64,000 bases of DNA from Bacteroidota bacterium (lineage in GTDB: Bacteria > Bacteroidota > Bacteroidia > Chitinophagales > Saprospiraceae): the NCBI GenBank assembly GCA_963169455.1, contig CAUJDW010000103.1, positions 179,961 to 243,960 on the forward strand, read 5' to 3'. The notes under the pieces were generated by a model that did no database searches, was not told the DNA's origin, and was given only the letters and a program-made list of their open reading frames with translations. Below, piece after piece: positions 52,959 through 60,800 of this stretch; position 1 is the stretch's first letter; every line of letters starts with the position of its first letter. The position numbers were made by a program, and so were the translations under genes.

Positions 52959-53120
52959 GGGTTATTTAGTTTAAAAGCCTTGGAATGGTACAAAGATGCA
53001 GGGCTGTTCCTGCCCGGGCAAAAACAAAATTCATAAATTGTAGCGAAAAAATGGGTTAAAAAAAGCTTTATGCTTTTGTAAATCAATTTTTTATGTCATT
53101 ATTAATTTTCAAAAAACTGC

Positions 53121-54533
53121 ATGAAAGACAGCAAATTGTGGCAACTGGCCGAAAAACTGCCCCAGGCTTTCCTGCGTGAAGCCACCCATTGGGTGCATTC
53201 TCCTTTTTTCAACCGCCAGGAACATTTGTGCCTTTTGTGGGGCTATATCAGGGAAACCTGCCAGCGCGCCAACCCGAAGCCGGCTTTTGAGGAAGCCTTT
53301 GAAAAAGCTTACCCCGGCGAGCCTTACGACGCGCAGAAACTCCGCCTGGGCATGAGCGCCCTGTACCGCCTGTTGCTGCAATTTCTGGCCTACAAGGAAG
53401 TGGAAGGTGAGCAGCCGTTGCAGTTGCTGCATCAGGCGCAGGCGCTGCGCCGGCTGGGGCTGGAACAACAGGCGCAGCAGCAGCTGCTGAAGGCGCGCCG
53501 GGCCAACCAGGAAAGCCCCTTCCGCAATGTGGAGCACTTCCGCCTGCAGCATGAGATACTGGAGGAAACCTACCATTATTCCCTGCGCGACCGCCCCGAC
53601 AGCCCTGCTTACCTTCAGGAGCTGACCGACAGCGGAGACATTGCCCTGCTGGCCGCCAAGCTGCGGCAGGCCTGCCTCAACCTGGCGCATCAGGCGGTCT
53701 ATCCCGCTGCCTATCAGCCCGGCTTTATCGATGAGGCGATATCCTATATCGAAGCGAAGGGCCTGCTTGCCCAGCCCTGCATCGAATTGTACTACCAGTA
53801 TTATTACACCTTGAAAAAACCGGAAGAGGAGCAGTATTTCCGGAAATTCCGGGATCTGCTGATCCGCGAGGGCCAGGCTTTCCCCTCCCGCGAGGCCAAT
53901 ACGCTGTATGTGCTGGCCATCAATTACTGCGTGCGCAAGGTCAACGAGGGCCGTGAAGAATACTTTGCCGAGGTGATGAAGCTTTACCAGGAAGGCCTGA
54001 AGTCCGGGCACCTGCTGGAGAACGGGCAGTTGTCGCGTTTCACCTACCACAACATCGTGGCCACCGGGCTGCGCACCGGCGCGTTCGACTGGGTGGAAAA
54101 CTTTATCCACGAATACCGCGGCAAGCTGGAACGCCCCTACCGCGAAAGCTCCTTCAGCTTCTGCCTGGCCCGCCTGGAATACGCCCGGCAACGATATCGG
54201 GAAGCCCTGCCGCTCCTGCAGAAGGCCAACTACCGCGACCCCCTGCTCAACCTGGCCGCCAAAACGCTGCTCATCAAAATTTACTACGAAACGGAAGAGT
54301 ACAGCCTGCTTCAGGCGCATCTCGAAGCTATGCGCAACTACATCCGCCGCAAAAAGGTGATCGGCTACCACCGCACCAACTACCTGAATATCACCTTCTA
54401 TGCCCGTAAACTGATGGCCCTGGCGCCTTTCGACAAAGCCGGCGCCCGTAAATTGGCCGAAGCCATACGCCAGGAGGAGGAGCTGACGGAGAAAGCCTGG
54501 TTCCTGGGACAGTTACCGGGGGCAAACCAATGA
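53121..54533 (+). CDS. Alpha-helical repeat protein of unknown function
   Basis: A 470-residue soluble, almost wholly helical protein without a signal peptide or membrane segment. Helix pairs of TPR-like character recur (AQALRRLGLEQQAQQQLLKA, RQRYREALPLLQKANY, LIKIYYETEEYSLLQAHLEA). The N-terminus reads WQLAEKLPQAFLREATHWV. I do not recognise a named family; such proteins are common in Saprospiria-type genomes. Its stop codon lies inside a perfect 34-bp palindrome. A role as a scaffold is only inferred from the fold. Confidence 0.7.
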   Translation: MKDSKLWQLAEKLPQAFLREATHWVHSPFFNRQEHLCLLWGYIRETCQRANPKPAFEEAFEKAYPGEPYDAQKLRLGMSALYRLLLQFLAYKEVEGEQPLQLLHQAQALRRLGLEQQAQQQLLKARRANQESPFRNVEHFRLQHEILEETYHYSLRDRPDSPAYLQELTDSGDIALLAAKLRQACLNLAHQAVYPAAYQPGFIDEAISYIEAKGLLAQPCIELYYQYYYTLKKPEEEQYFRKFRDLLIREGQAFPSREANTLYVLAINYCVRKVNEGREEYFAEVMKLYQEGLKSGHLLENGQLSRFTYHNIVATGLRTGAFDWVENFIHEYRGKLERPYRESSFSFCLARLEYARQRYREALPLLQKANYRDPLLNLAAKTLLIKIYYETEEYSLLQAHLEAMRNYIRRKKVIGYHRTNYLNITFYARKLMALAPFDKAGARKLAEAIRQEEELTEKAWFLGQLPGANQ

Positions 54534-54557
54534 GGTTTTCGAAAACCTCATTGGTTT
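54524..54557. terminator. Perfect 34-bp palindrome containing a stop codon
   Basis: AAACCAATGAGGTTTTC at 54524-54540 is exactly complementary to 54541-54557. The TGA of the preceding gene is at 54531-54533. The palindrome ends eight bases before the stop of the convergent Rieske gene. It is probably a bidirectional terminator and may also be a dispersed palindromic repeat. Confidence 0.6.
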
Positions 54558-54565
54558 TGATGCGC

Positions 54566-55645
54566 TCACCCCATAAACCTCCCCACCAGCCCGTGAAAAT
54601 GGTGCACACATTTTTCCATGGAGGGTGAGAACCGCCCTTGTTTGTAAAAGCGCGAACGGATGCCCAACTGCACACTCTCCACCACCGCCTCATCCTCCAG
54701 TTCGGTCTGGCCGATCTGGTTGGCGCTGCGTTGCCCTGCCTGCCCGCGAAAGGCGTAGGTGCGGAAGCGCACCCGCGTTTGTTCCGGCCCCTGCGGCTCC
54801 ACTACGTTCAGGGACAGGCCCCAGGGGTAGAAATTGAACATCAGGTTGGGGAAAAGCCAGAAGTAATAGGCATAAACCCGCCGGCCGTGGTCTGCGTAAC
54901 CCGGCGGGATTTCGAAGCAAGGTTCCCCTTCTTTGGCGATGCCCACCTGCAGGTTGCAGTAGGGAAAAAGCTCGTAGTCGTAGTTGCCGAAATCCAGCGC
55001 GGCGTTCAGCCCGGGGTGGACGAAGGGCACGTGGAAGCCTTCCAGGTAGTTGTCGCAGTACAGCGCCCAGTGGGCTTTGACCGGGTAATCCACGCTGCCT
55101 TCTTCCGCGAATTCCAGCTTATCCAGCGGCATCCAGGCGATGCGCTCGCGTATGGGGCGGGTAATTTCCTCGAAACCGGCGAATGGCTCCAGCGCGGCGA
55201 AATACAGGCCCAGCCATTCCTCCAAAGGGATTTGGGCCAGGTTGTCGGCAGCAGAGGGAAAGCCCTCGGCGCCCTGGAATTCGGGCATCCGTTTAAAGGC
55301 GCCGTCCAGGCCGAAGCAGCGGCCGTGGTAGCCGCAGGTGAGCTGCCGCATTTTGCCGGGCTTCTCAACAATAACCTTGGCCCGGTGGGTGCATACGTTG
55401 GACAGGCATCGCGCCCGCCCTTCCGCATCGCGCGTAAGCACCAGGGGTTCGTCCAGCACGCCGGGCAGCAGGGTGAAAGGGTAAACACTGCCGTTCTCGG
55501 GCAGCACCGCCGATTCGGCAACCCAGTGCCAGCTGCGGGCGAAGATCTGCGCTTTGGCCCGCTCGAAAATATCAGGGTTCTTGTAAAAATAACTGGTCAG
55601 GGTAGTGGCCTGCCGGATGTTGGGGTTGATGGAGAAGGTAGGCAT
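54566..55645 (-). CDS. Rieske-type ring-hydroxylating oxygenase, GbcA/choline-monooxygenase-like
   Basis: A 359-residue oxygenase alpha subunit. The Rieske cluster ligands are C85 and H87 (CTHRAK) and C104 and H107 (CGYHGRC). The mononuclear iron site is DNYLEGFHVPFVH (H205, H210; D198 or E202 as the bridge). The spacing and EGFHVPFVH sequence recall choline or glycine-betaine monooxygenases (GbcA), so N-demethylation or hydroxylation of a quaternary amine is the best guess. No ferredoxin reductase partner is adjacent. The start ATG at 55645 fits the family N-terminus. Confidence 0.8.
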   Translation of the reverse strand: MPTFSINPNIRQATTLTSYFYKNPDIFERAKAQIFARSWHWVAESAVLPENGSVYPFTLLPGVLDEPLVLTRDAEGRARCLSNVCTHRAKVIVEKPGKMRQLTCGYHGRCFGLDGAFKRMPEFQGAEGFPSAADNLAQIPLEEWLGLYFAALEPFAGFEEITRPIRERIAWMPLDKLEFAEEGSVDYPVKAHWALYCDNYLEGFHVPFVHPGLNAALDFGNYDYELFPYCNLQVGIAKEGEPCFEIPPGYADHGRRVYAYYFWLFPNLMFNFYPWGLSLNVVEPQGPEQTRVRFRTYAFRGQAGQRSANQIGQTELEDEAVVESVQLGIRSRFYKQGRFSPSMEKCVHHFHGLVGRFMG

Positions 55646-55779
55646 GTTTTTTGGGATGAAATTACGGAATTTTGAACCGCAAAGGCGCAGAGGCGCAAAG
55701 CCTTGCGCTAAATGCCAGAAAGCCGTTGACCTACCACGCCACCCCGTCTCGCAGCCTCCCCGCTCTGCTCTCTGCCATA

Positions 55780-57921
55780 CTACCGCACCAGCATCACTTC
55801 CCCTTCATGGAATTCCTCCTCTCCCGAGGCATTGATCAGTTCGACGTAATAGGCGTAGATGCCCGCAGGAGCCGGTTGCCCCTGATGCGTGCCGTCCCAG
55901 AACAGGGCTGTATCAGAGGAAGAGAAAGCCTGTTTCCCGTACACCATTCCGCCCCAGCGGTTGAAGATGCGGAAGCTGCGTATCTGCACTTCCAGGCCGG
56001 AGAAAAGCAGGAAGCGGTCGTTGCGCCCGTCGCCATTGGGTGAAAAGGCATTGGGCAGGTAAATGGGGCAGATAGAAGCAACCTTTACGGAATCGGCGAG
56101 GCTGCAGCCCTGTTCGTCCACTGCTGCGAGGAGGTAAGCTCCTGCGGGCAGGCCGGAGAATGTTCCGAAGGGCTGCTCCAGGTCGTTCAGGCTGAAAAGG
56201 AAGGGCGGGTTGCCTCCCTCAACCTGGGCGGAAATGGCGCCGTTGGATTCCAGGCATTGGCCGGGCGTGATGTCGATGGTGGAAAACCGCAGCTTTTCCG
56301 CCGCTTTTATATTTACCGGGAACGGTTGCGATACGCAGCCCGCGGCATCCACTACTTCCGGCTGGTAGAGCCCGCTGCTGAGCCCTTCAAAAAGGCCGCC
56401 GGGTTGCAGGCTTCCTCCTGCCAGGCGGTACTGGTAGCCGCCGTTGCCGCCGCTGGCCCTTACGGAAAAGGCGCTTTCTCCTTCGCCGCAGGCTTTGGAT
56501 TCCAGCAGTTCCAGAACGAGCGGGGAGACATCGGGGACAGTAGCGGAGGCATTGGCCATACAGCCTGTTTCGTCCATCACCACGATTTCATAGAACCCTG
56601 GCTGGAGCATTGCGAAGGTATTGACTGCCTGGCCAGCCCCGCCGTTCAGGCTATAGGACAGGCTGCCCGTGCCCCCGGCTGCCTGTACGTCCAGGCGCCC
56701 CGCGCCGGGGCCGCAGGACAGCTCCGTGACGGAAGCGATAACCACGGCCGGGCTGCCGGGCAGTTCTACCGTCATGGAGTCGGTGCAGCCCCGCGCATCC
56801 CGCACCCAAATCAGGTGGGGCCCGGCAGGCAATCCGCTGAAGCCGGGCTCCGGGCCATAGGGCCCCATTGGGCCAATGCTGTAATCATAAGGCGGCGAAC
56901 CGTTCCCTGCCGTGAGCAGGAGGGCGCCATTGGCCAGCCCGCAACTGGCGGGTTCCAGCGTAGTGTTGACGATCACCGGCGGGTCGCCCAGCGAGGGAAT
57001 GGCAACGGCGTCGGAGGCCATGCAGCCCTCCTGGTCTTCTACATAAACCGTATAGTTGCCCGCCGGCAGGTTGTTGAATATATTGCTTTGCTGGAAATTC
57101 ACCCCGTCGAGGCTGTAATACAAATCGCCGTTGCCGCCGCTGGCCGATACGGCAATGGCGCCCTGCGGGCTGATGCAGTCCGTTGGCGTAACCTCGATGG
57201 CGTCAATTAGGACAGGGCTGGCCGCCAGGAATTCCAGCTCACTGGCAGCGCCGAAGATGTTGAAGTTGAATTCGCAAATGAGGGTGAGTTCCTGGGTGGT
57301 AAAATCGACCTGAAACAAGCCGCCCCTATCGTTGTCATTCGAAGCGTAGGTAACGGTATTTATGCAGTCTGTCACATAGGTGACAATCCCGAATATCTCG
57401 CCTCCGACGTTAAAATTCATCAATACGTAACTATCGGGGGGATTGTCTATATCGACTACCACCATACTATTGCCTGTGGAGGCCATGATCATCTGCCCCT
57501 GATAAAAGGTCAGGTCGCCGGCAGAGCCGTAGCCGATCATGCCATGGAAGGTTTCGGTTCCGGTGGCAGGGTCGTAGCTGTACAGCCTGCCCAGATCGGT
57601 AGCGGTGAAAATTCGTCCGTCGGGAGCGGCAACCAATGCCGTGTAGAAGTAAGCCGAAGGGAAGGCATGCTCGGTTACGAATTGCCCATTGTTCTCATTG
57701 ATCCGCAGTAGTTGTCCAAAAAGAGCAATGCCCCACAGTTGCCCGTCGGGGGTGTAGGTAATATCGGTCATGGAAGCGGAATACACCAGAAAGGAAGCGC
57801 TGCAGTCTTCGGGATTGACCCGGTAGAGGGCGCCGTCACCTGAGATCACGGTAAATTGCTGGCTGAAAAGAGAAGCCCCTGACACGAGGAGCACCAGGAT
57901 CAGAAGAGCGCGTCGAACCAT
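55780..57921 (-). CDS. SprB-repeat surface protein with T9SS type B sorting domain
   Basis: A 713-residue exported protein with signal peptide MVRRALLILVLLVSGASLFS. An N-terminal propeller-like region (about 25-240) is followed by at least four SprB-type repeats (IAVSASGGNGDLYYSLDGVN, NLPAGNYTVYVEDQEGCM, VQAAGGTGSLSYSLNGGAG, FSGLPAGAYLLAAVDEQGCS), and the end is a gliding-motility/CHU_C type B signal (YLPNAFSPNGDGRNDRF, RIFNRWGGMVYGKQAF). Such proteins attach to the cell surface and can support gliding or adhesion. It is the only type B cargo in the window; the other T9SS cargo genes are type A. Confidence 0.88.
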   Translation of the reverse strand: MVRRALLILVLLVSGASLFSQQFTVISGDGALYRVNPEDCSASFLVYSASMTDITYTPDGQLWGIALFGQLLRINENNGQFVTEHAFPSAYFYTALVAAPDGRIFTATDLGRLYSYDPATGTETFHGMIGYGSAGDLTFYQGQMIMASTGNSMVVVDIDNPPDSYVLMNFNVGGEIFGIVTYVTDCINTVTYASNDNDRGGLFQVDFTTQELTLICEFNFNIFGAASELEFLAASPVLIDAIEVTPTDCISPQGAIAVSASGGNGDLYYSLDGVNFQQSNIFNNLPAGNYTVYVEDQEGCMASDAVAIPSLGDPPVIVNTTLEPASCGLANGALLLTAGNGSPPYDYSIGPMGPYGPEPGFSGLPAGPHLIWVRDARGCTDSMTVELPGSPAVVIASVTELSCGPGAGRLDVQAAGGTGSLSYSLNGGAGQAVNTFAMLQPGFYEIVVMDETGCMANASATVPDVSPLVLELLESKACGEGESAFSVRASGGNGGYQYRLAGGSLQPGGLFEGLSSGLYQPEVVDAAGCVSQPFPVNIKAAEKLRFSTIDITPGQCLESNGAISAQVEGGNPPFLFSLNDLEQPFGTFSGLPAGAYLLAAVDEQGCSLADSVKVASICPIYLPNAFSPNGDGRNDRFLLFSGLEVQIRSFRIFNRWGGMVYGKQAFSSSDTALFWDGTHQGQPAPAGIYAYYVELINASGEEEFHEGEVMLVR

Positions 57922-58043
57922 TGTAACAAGTGTTTTAGGAACCTCAATTTATGTATTGGAAGCAGGAAATGCAATAGCCCGGCTTTTAGTTGTTTTAACA
58001 ACCTAAACCCGGTAAGCTTGTTATAGAAAAAGCATTTTTCTGA

Positions 58044-58051
58044 TAGTTTTG
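58044..58051 (+). promoter_or_regulatory. -7 box upstream of GMC oxidoreductase
   Basis: TAGTTTTG matches TAnnTTTG, 107 bases before the ATG at 58158. No well-spaced -33 TTTG is seen. The rest of the 236-base divergent region holds no gene. Confidence 0.4.
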
Positions 58052-58157
58052 CGGGCTGTGAAATGTTCGCCATGTCTATCCGTTCTGGCCCAAACCGGTG
58101 TTGGCGCCTCTCCCCAATTAAGCCATCTCTGATTTTCAATCGCAAAAGCTGAAAAAA

Positions 58158-59867
58158 ATGTATTTCAATTCGAAAGGGCAGGAAGAGAATACCTACGATG
58201 CCATCGTCATTGGTTCCGGCATCAGCGGCGGCTGGGCCGCCAAGGAGCTCTGTGAAAAGGGGCTCAAAACCTTGGTGCTGGAGCGCGGCCGCATGGTCCG
58301 GCACGGCGATTATCCCACCGCGATGACGGAGCCCTGGGAGTTCAGATACCGCGACGCCGCCCTACCCGCGGAAGAGCTCAGGGACTACGAAAAGCAGAAC
58401 CGCACGGAATACGCTATTCGGGAATCTTCCAGGCACTGGTTTGTTAAGGACACCGAACACCCCTACACCGAAGTCAAACGATTCGACTGGATACGCGGGT
58501 ACCATGTGGGCGGGCGCTCGCTGATGTGGGGCCGCCACTCCTACCGCCTGAGCGGCCTCGACTTCGAAGCCAACGCCCGCGACGGCTTTGGTGTCGACTG
58601 GCCGATCCGCTACGAGGACATTGCGCCCTGGTACGATTACGTGGAGCAGTTCGCCGGCATCCAGGGACAGGCGGAAGGGCTGCCGCACCTGCCCGACGGC
58701 AAATTCCAGCCCCCAATGGCCCTCAACTGCGTGGAGGAACACCTGCGCAGCAGCATGAAGGAAAACTTCGGCCGCACCCTGACCATCGGCCGCACTGCCA
58801 ACCTCACGCAGGGCATCAACGGGCGGGGGCCCTGCCAGTACCGCAACCGCTGCATCCGGGGCTGCCCTTACGGCGCCTACTTCAGCAGCAATTCCGCCAC
58901 CCTGCCGGCGGCAGAGCAGACGGGCAACATGACGCTGCGGCCCAATTCTATCGTACACTCCATCATCTATGACGCAGAACAGAAAAAAGCCACCGGTGTG
59001 CGGGTGATAGACGCCGAAAGCGGCGAAAGCATGGAGTTCTACAGCCGCATCATCTTCTGTTGCGCCTCCACCCTGGCCACCACCCTCATCCTGTTGAACT
59101 CCGCCAGCGAGTTGTTCCCCGACGGGCTGGGCAACAGCAGCGGGCAGCTGGGGCACAACCTCATGGACCACCACTTCCGTTGCGGCGCCCGCGGCACTTA
59201 TGAAGGTTTTGCTGACCGCTACTACAGCGGCCGCCGCCCTACGGGCTTCTACATTCCACGCTTCCGCAACCTCGACAAGGCCAGCGAGCGCAAGGATTAC
59301 CTGCGCGGCTTCGGCTATCAGGGCGCCGGCAGCCGGGAAGACTGGACGGCGGGTATTAAGGAGCTGAATGTCGGCCTGGGCGCCGAGTTCAAAGCCCGGC
59401 TCATCGTGCCCGGCCCCTGGCAGGTGGGTATGACCGCCTTCGGAGAATGCCTGCCCTACTACGAAAACAAGGTAATGCTTAACAAGGAGGTGCTGGACAA
59501 GCACGGCATGCCGACCCTGACGATCGACTGCGAGTTCAAGGAAAACGAAAAGGCCATGCGCAAGGACATGATGGAATCGGCCGCCGAAATGCTGGAAGCC
59601 GCAGGTTTTAAGGATGTGGAGATGTATGACAACGGCTCCTGGCCGGGCCTGGGCATCCATGAAATGGGCACGGCACGAATGGGCCGCGACCCAAAAACCT
59701 CGGTGCTCAATGCCTGGAACCAGATGTGGGACGTGCCCAACGTCTTCGTCACCGACGGCGCCTGCATGACATCCGCCGCCAACCAGAACCCCTCGCTGAC
59801 CTACATGGCCCTGACGGCCCGCGCCGCAAACTATGCCGTAGAGGAAATGAAGAAAATGAATCTCTGA
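58158..59867 (+). CDS. GMC-family FAD oxidoreductase (large subunit)
   Basis: A 569-residue flavoenzyme of the glucose-methanol-choline class. Residues 14-45 form the FAD-binding fold (DAIVIGSGISGGWAAKELCE, VLERG). The substrate domain includes CPYGAYFSSNSATLPAAEQT, and the C-terminal active-site region carries MGTARMGRDPKTSVLNAWNQ and FVTDGACMTSAANQNPS. No signal peptide is present; export with the Tat-dependent small subunit is plausible. A short hairpin (GAACCCC / GGGGTTC, 59888-59912) lies in the 61-base gap to the next gene. The likely substrate is a sugar or polyol. Confidence 0.88.
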   Translation: MYFNSKGQEENTYDAIVIGSGISGGWAAKELCEKGLKTLVLERGRMVRHGDYPTAMTEPWEFRYRDAALPAEELRDYEKQNRTEYAIRESSRHWFVKDTEHPYTEVKRFDWIRGYHVGGRSLMWGRHSYRLSGLDFEANARDGFGVDWPIRYEDIAPWYDYVEQFAGIQGQAEGLPHLPDGKFQPPMALNCVEEHLRSSMKENFGRTLTIGRTANLTQGINGRGPCQYRNRCIRGCPYGAYFSSNSATLPAAEQTGNMTLRPNSIVHSIIYDAEQKKATGVRVIDAESGESMEFYSRIIFCCASTLATTLILLNSASELFPDGLGNSSGQLGHNLMDHHFRCGARGTYEGFADRYYSGRRPTGFYIPRFRNLDKASERKDYLRGFGYQGAGSREDWTAGIKELNVGLGAEFKARLIVPGPWQVGMTAFGECLPYYENKVMLNKEVLDKHGMPTLTIDCEFKENEKAMRKDMMESAAEMLEAAGFKDVEMYDNGSWPGLGIHEMGTARMGRDPKTSVLNAWNQMWDVPNVFVTDGACMTSAANQNPSLTYMALTARAANYAVEEMKKMNL

Positions 59868-59928
59868 AACTTTTAACCTGAAACCTGGAACCCCCGGAAC
59901 CTCCCGGGGTTCTGCCAACTGAAAAAAC

Positions 59929-60522
59929 ATGGATCGCCGAGAAGCTATAAAAAGAACCGCTCTGCTCACCGGATTCGCCCTTTCGGGCTCGCTTATCAGC
60001 GCCGTTTTGCAGGGCTGCCAGCCGGAAGCCAAAGGCCCGCTGGCCGACTGGACGCCCAAATTCTTCACCAAAGAGGAGGGCCTGGCCCTGGCCGAAATGG
60101 CCGAGTGCATCCTGCCCCGCACCGATACGCCGGGCGCGAAAGACGTCCATGTCCACGAATTCGCCGACCTGATGGCGCAGGACTGCATGGACGCCGAAGA
60201 TCAGCAGAAATTCCGCGACGGCTTCGCCAAACTGCTGGCTGACTGCGAACAAGCCAACGGCAAGCACTTCCTGGAGTGCAGCCCCGAACAACAACTAGCT
60301 TTCCTCAACGCCCAGGATAAAGCCGCCGTCGATCTGGCCAAAACAAACCCGAGCCTGGAGGAAGAGGATTACCCTTTCTTCCTGGTGTTCAAGCAACTGG
60401 TTCTGGTGGGGTATTTTACTTCGGAAACAGTAGGAAAAGAAGTGCTGGTTTATCTGCCCATCCCCGGCCGGTTTGAGCCGTGTATGCCATATCAGGAAGG
60501 GACGCCCGGGTGGGCGTTGTAA
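59929..60522 (+). CDS. Gluconate 2-dehydrogenase subunit 3-family protein
   Basis: A 197-residue protein of the small-subunit family that partners GMC dehydrogenases. The N-terminus MDRREAIKRTALLTGFALSG has the twin-arginine pattern RREAIK, and LQGC at residues 28-31 is a possible lipobox, so a Tat-exported lipoprotein is likely. The body contains the conserved EGLALAEMAECILPRTDTPG and the end contains RFEPCMPYQEGTPGW. Its position directly after the GMC gene fits a two-subunit membrane-associated dehydrogenase. No cytochrome c subunit is adjacent. Confidence 0.85.
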   Translation: MDRREAIKRTALLTGFALSGSLISAVLQGCQPEAKGPLADWTPKFFTKEEGLALAEMAECILPRTDTPGAKDVHVHEFADLMAQDCMDAEDQQKFRDGFAKLLADCEQANGKHFLECSPEQQLAFLNAQDKAAVDLAKTNPSLEEEDYPFFLVFKQLVLVGYFTSETVGKEVLVYLPIPGRFEPCMPYQEGTPGWAL

Positions 60523-60579
60523 CCTGGCATGCTGCGGGCTGCCATCTGCCGGGTTTGTCAAAAATAATGGCCGCCCGCC

Positions 60580-60739
60580 TCAGCGCTTTACCTTGAAATA
60601 AGCCTCTGATAAGGGGAGCTCCAATTCAATACTCCGGAAGTTGTATCAGTTTTCCGTCTTCATATTCGTACTTCTCTTCCCGCCTGCGCTCCTCAGCCAG
60701 GTATTGAGCGGGGGTGAGAACTGCTGTTTCGATAGCCAT
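60580..60739 (-). pseudogene. Uma2-family nuclease remnant with internal deletion
   Basis: A reading frame from ATG 60739 gives MAIETAVLTPAQYLAEERRR, then EEKYEYEDGKLIQLPEY and a stop at 60626. This matches the start of the Uma2 (DUF820) PD-(D/E)XK endonuclease family (T.x.QYL..E...E.KYEY.dGk). One frame over, the same strand then reads SIELELPLSEAYFKVKR and stops at 60580, typical of the Uma2 C-terminus. About 400 bases of the middle, including the catalytic centre, appear to be missing, with a frameshift at the junction. It is non-functional by inspection and lies in the gap between the oxidoreductase operon and the rhamnosidase gene. Confidence 0.65.
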
Positions 60740-60800
60740 GTAAAGGTTTTATGAACAACCTAAAATACAAATCTTTTTGGAAAGATGCCGTCCGGGGCTG

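Noticed and set aside
50907..53036. 709-residue open frame antisense to the T9SS cargo gene
   Set aside because: Shadow of codon bias; the minus-strand gene has a signal peptide and sorting domain.
58362..60188. 608-residue open frame antisense to the GMC oxidoreductase
   Set aside because: It overlaps two plus-strand genes with clear motifs and has no recognisable features.
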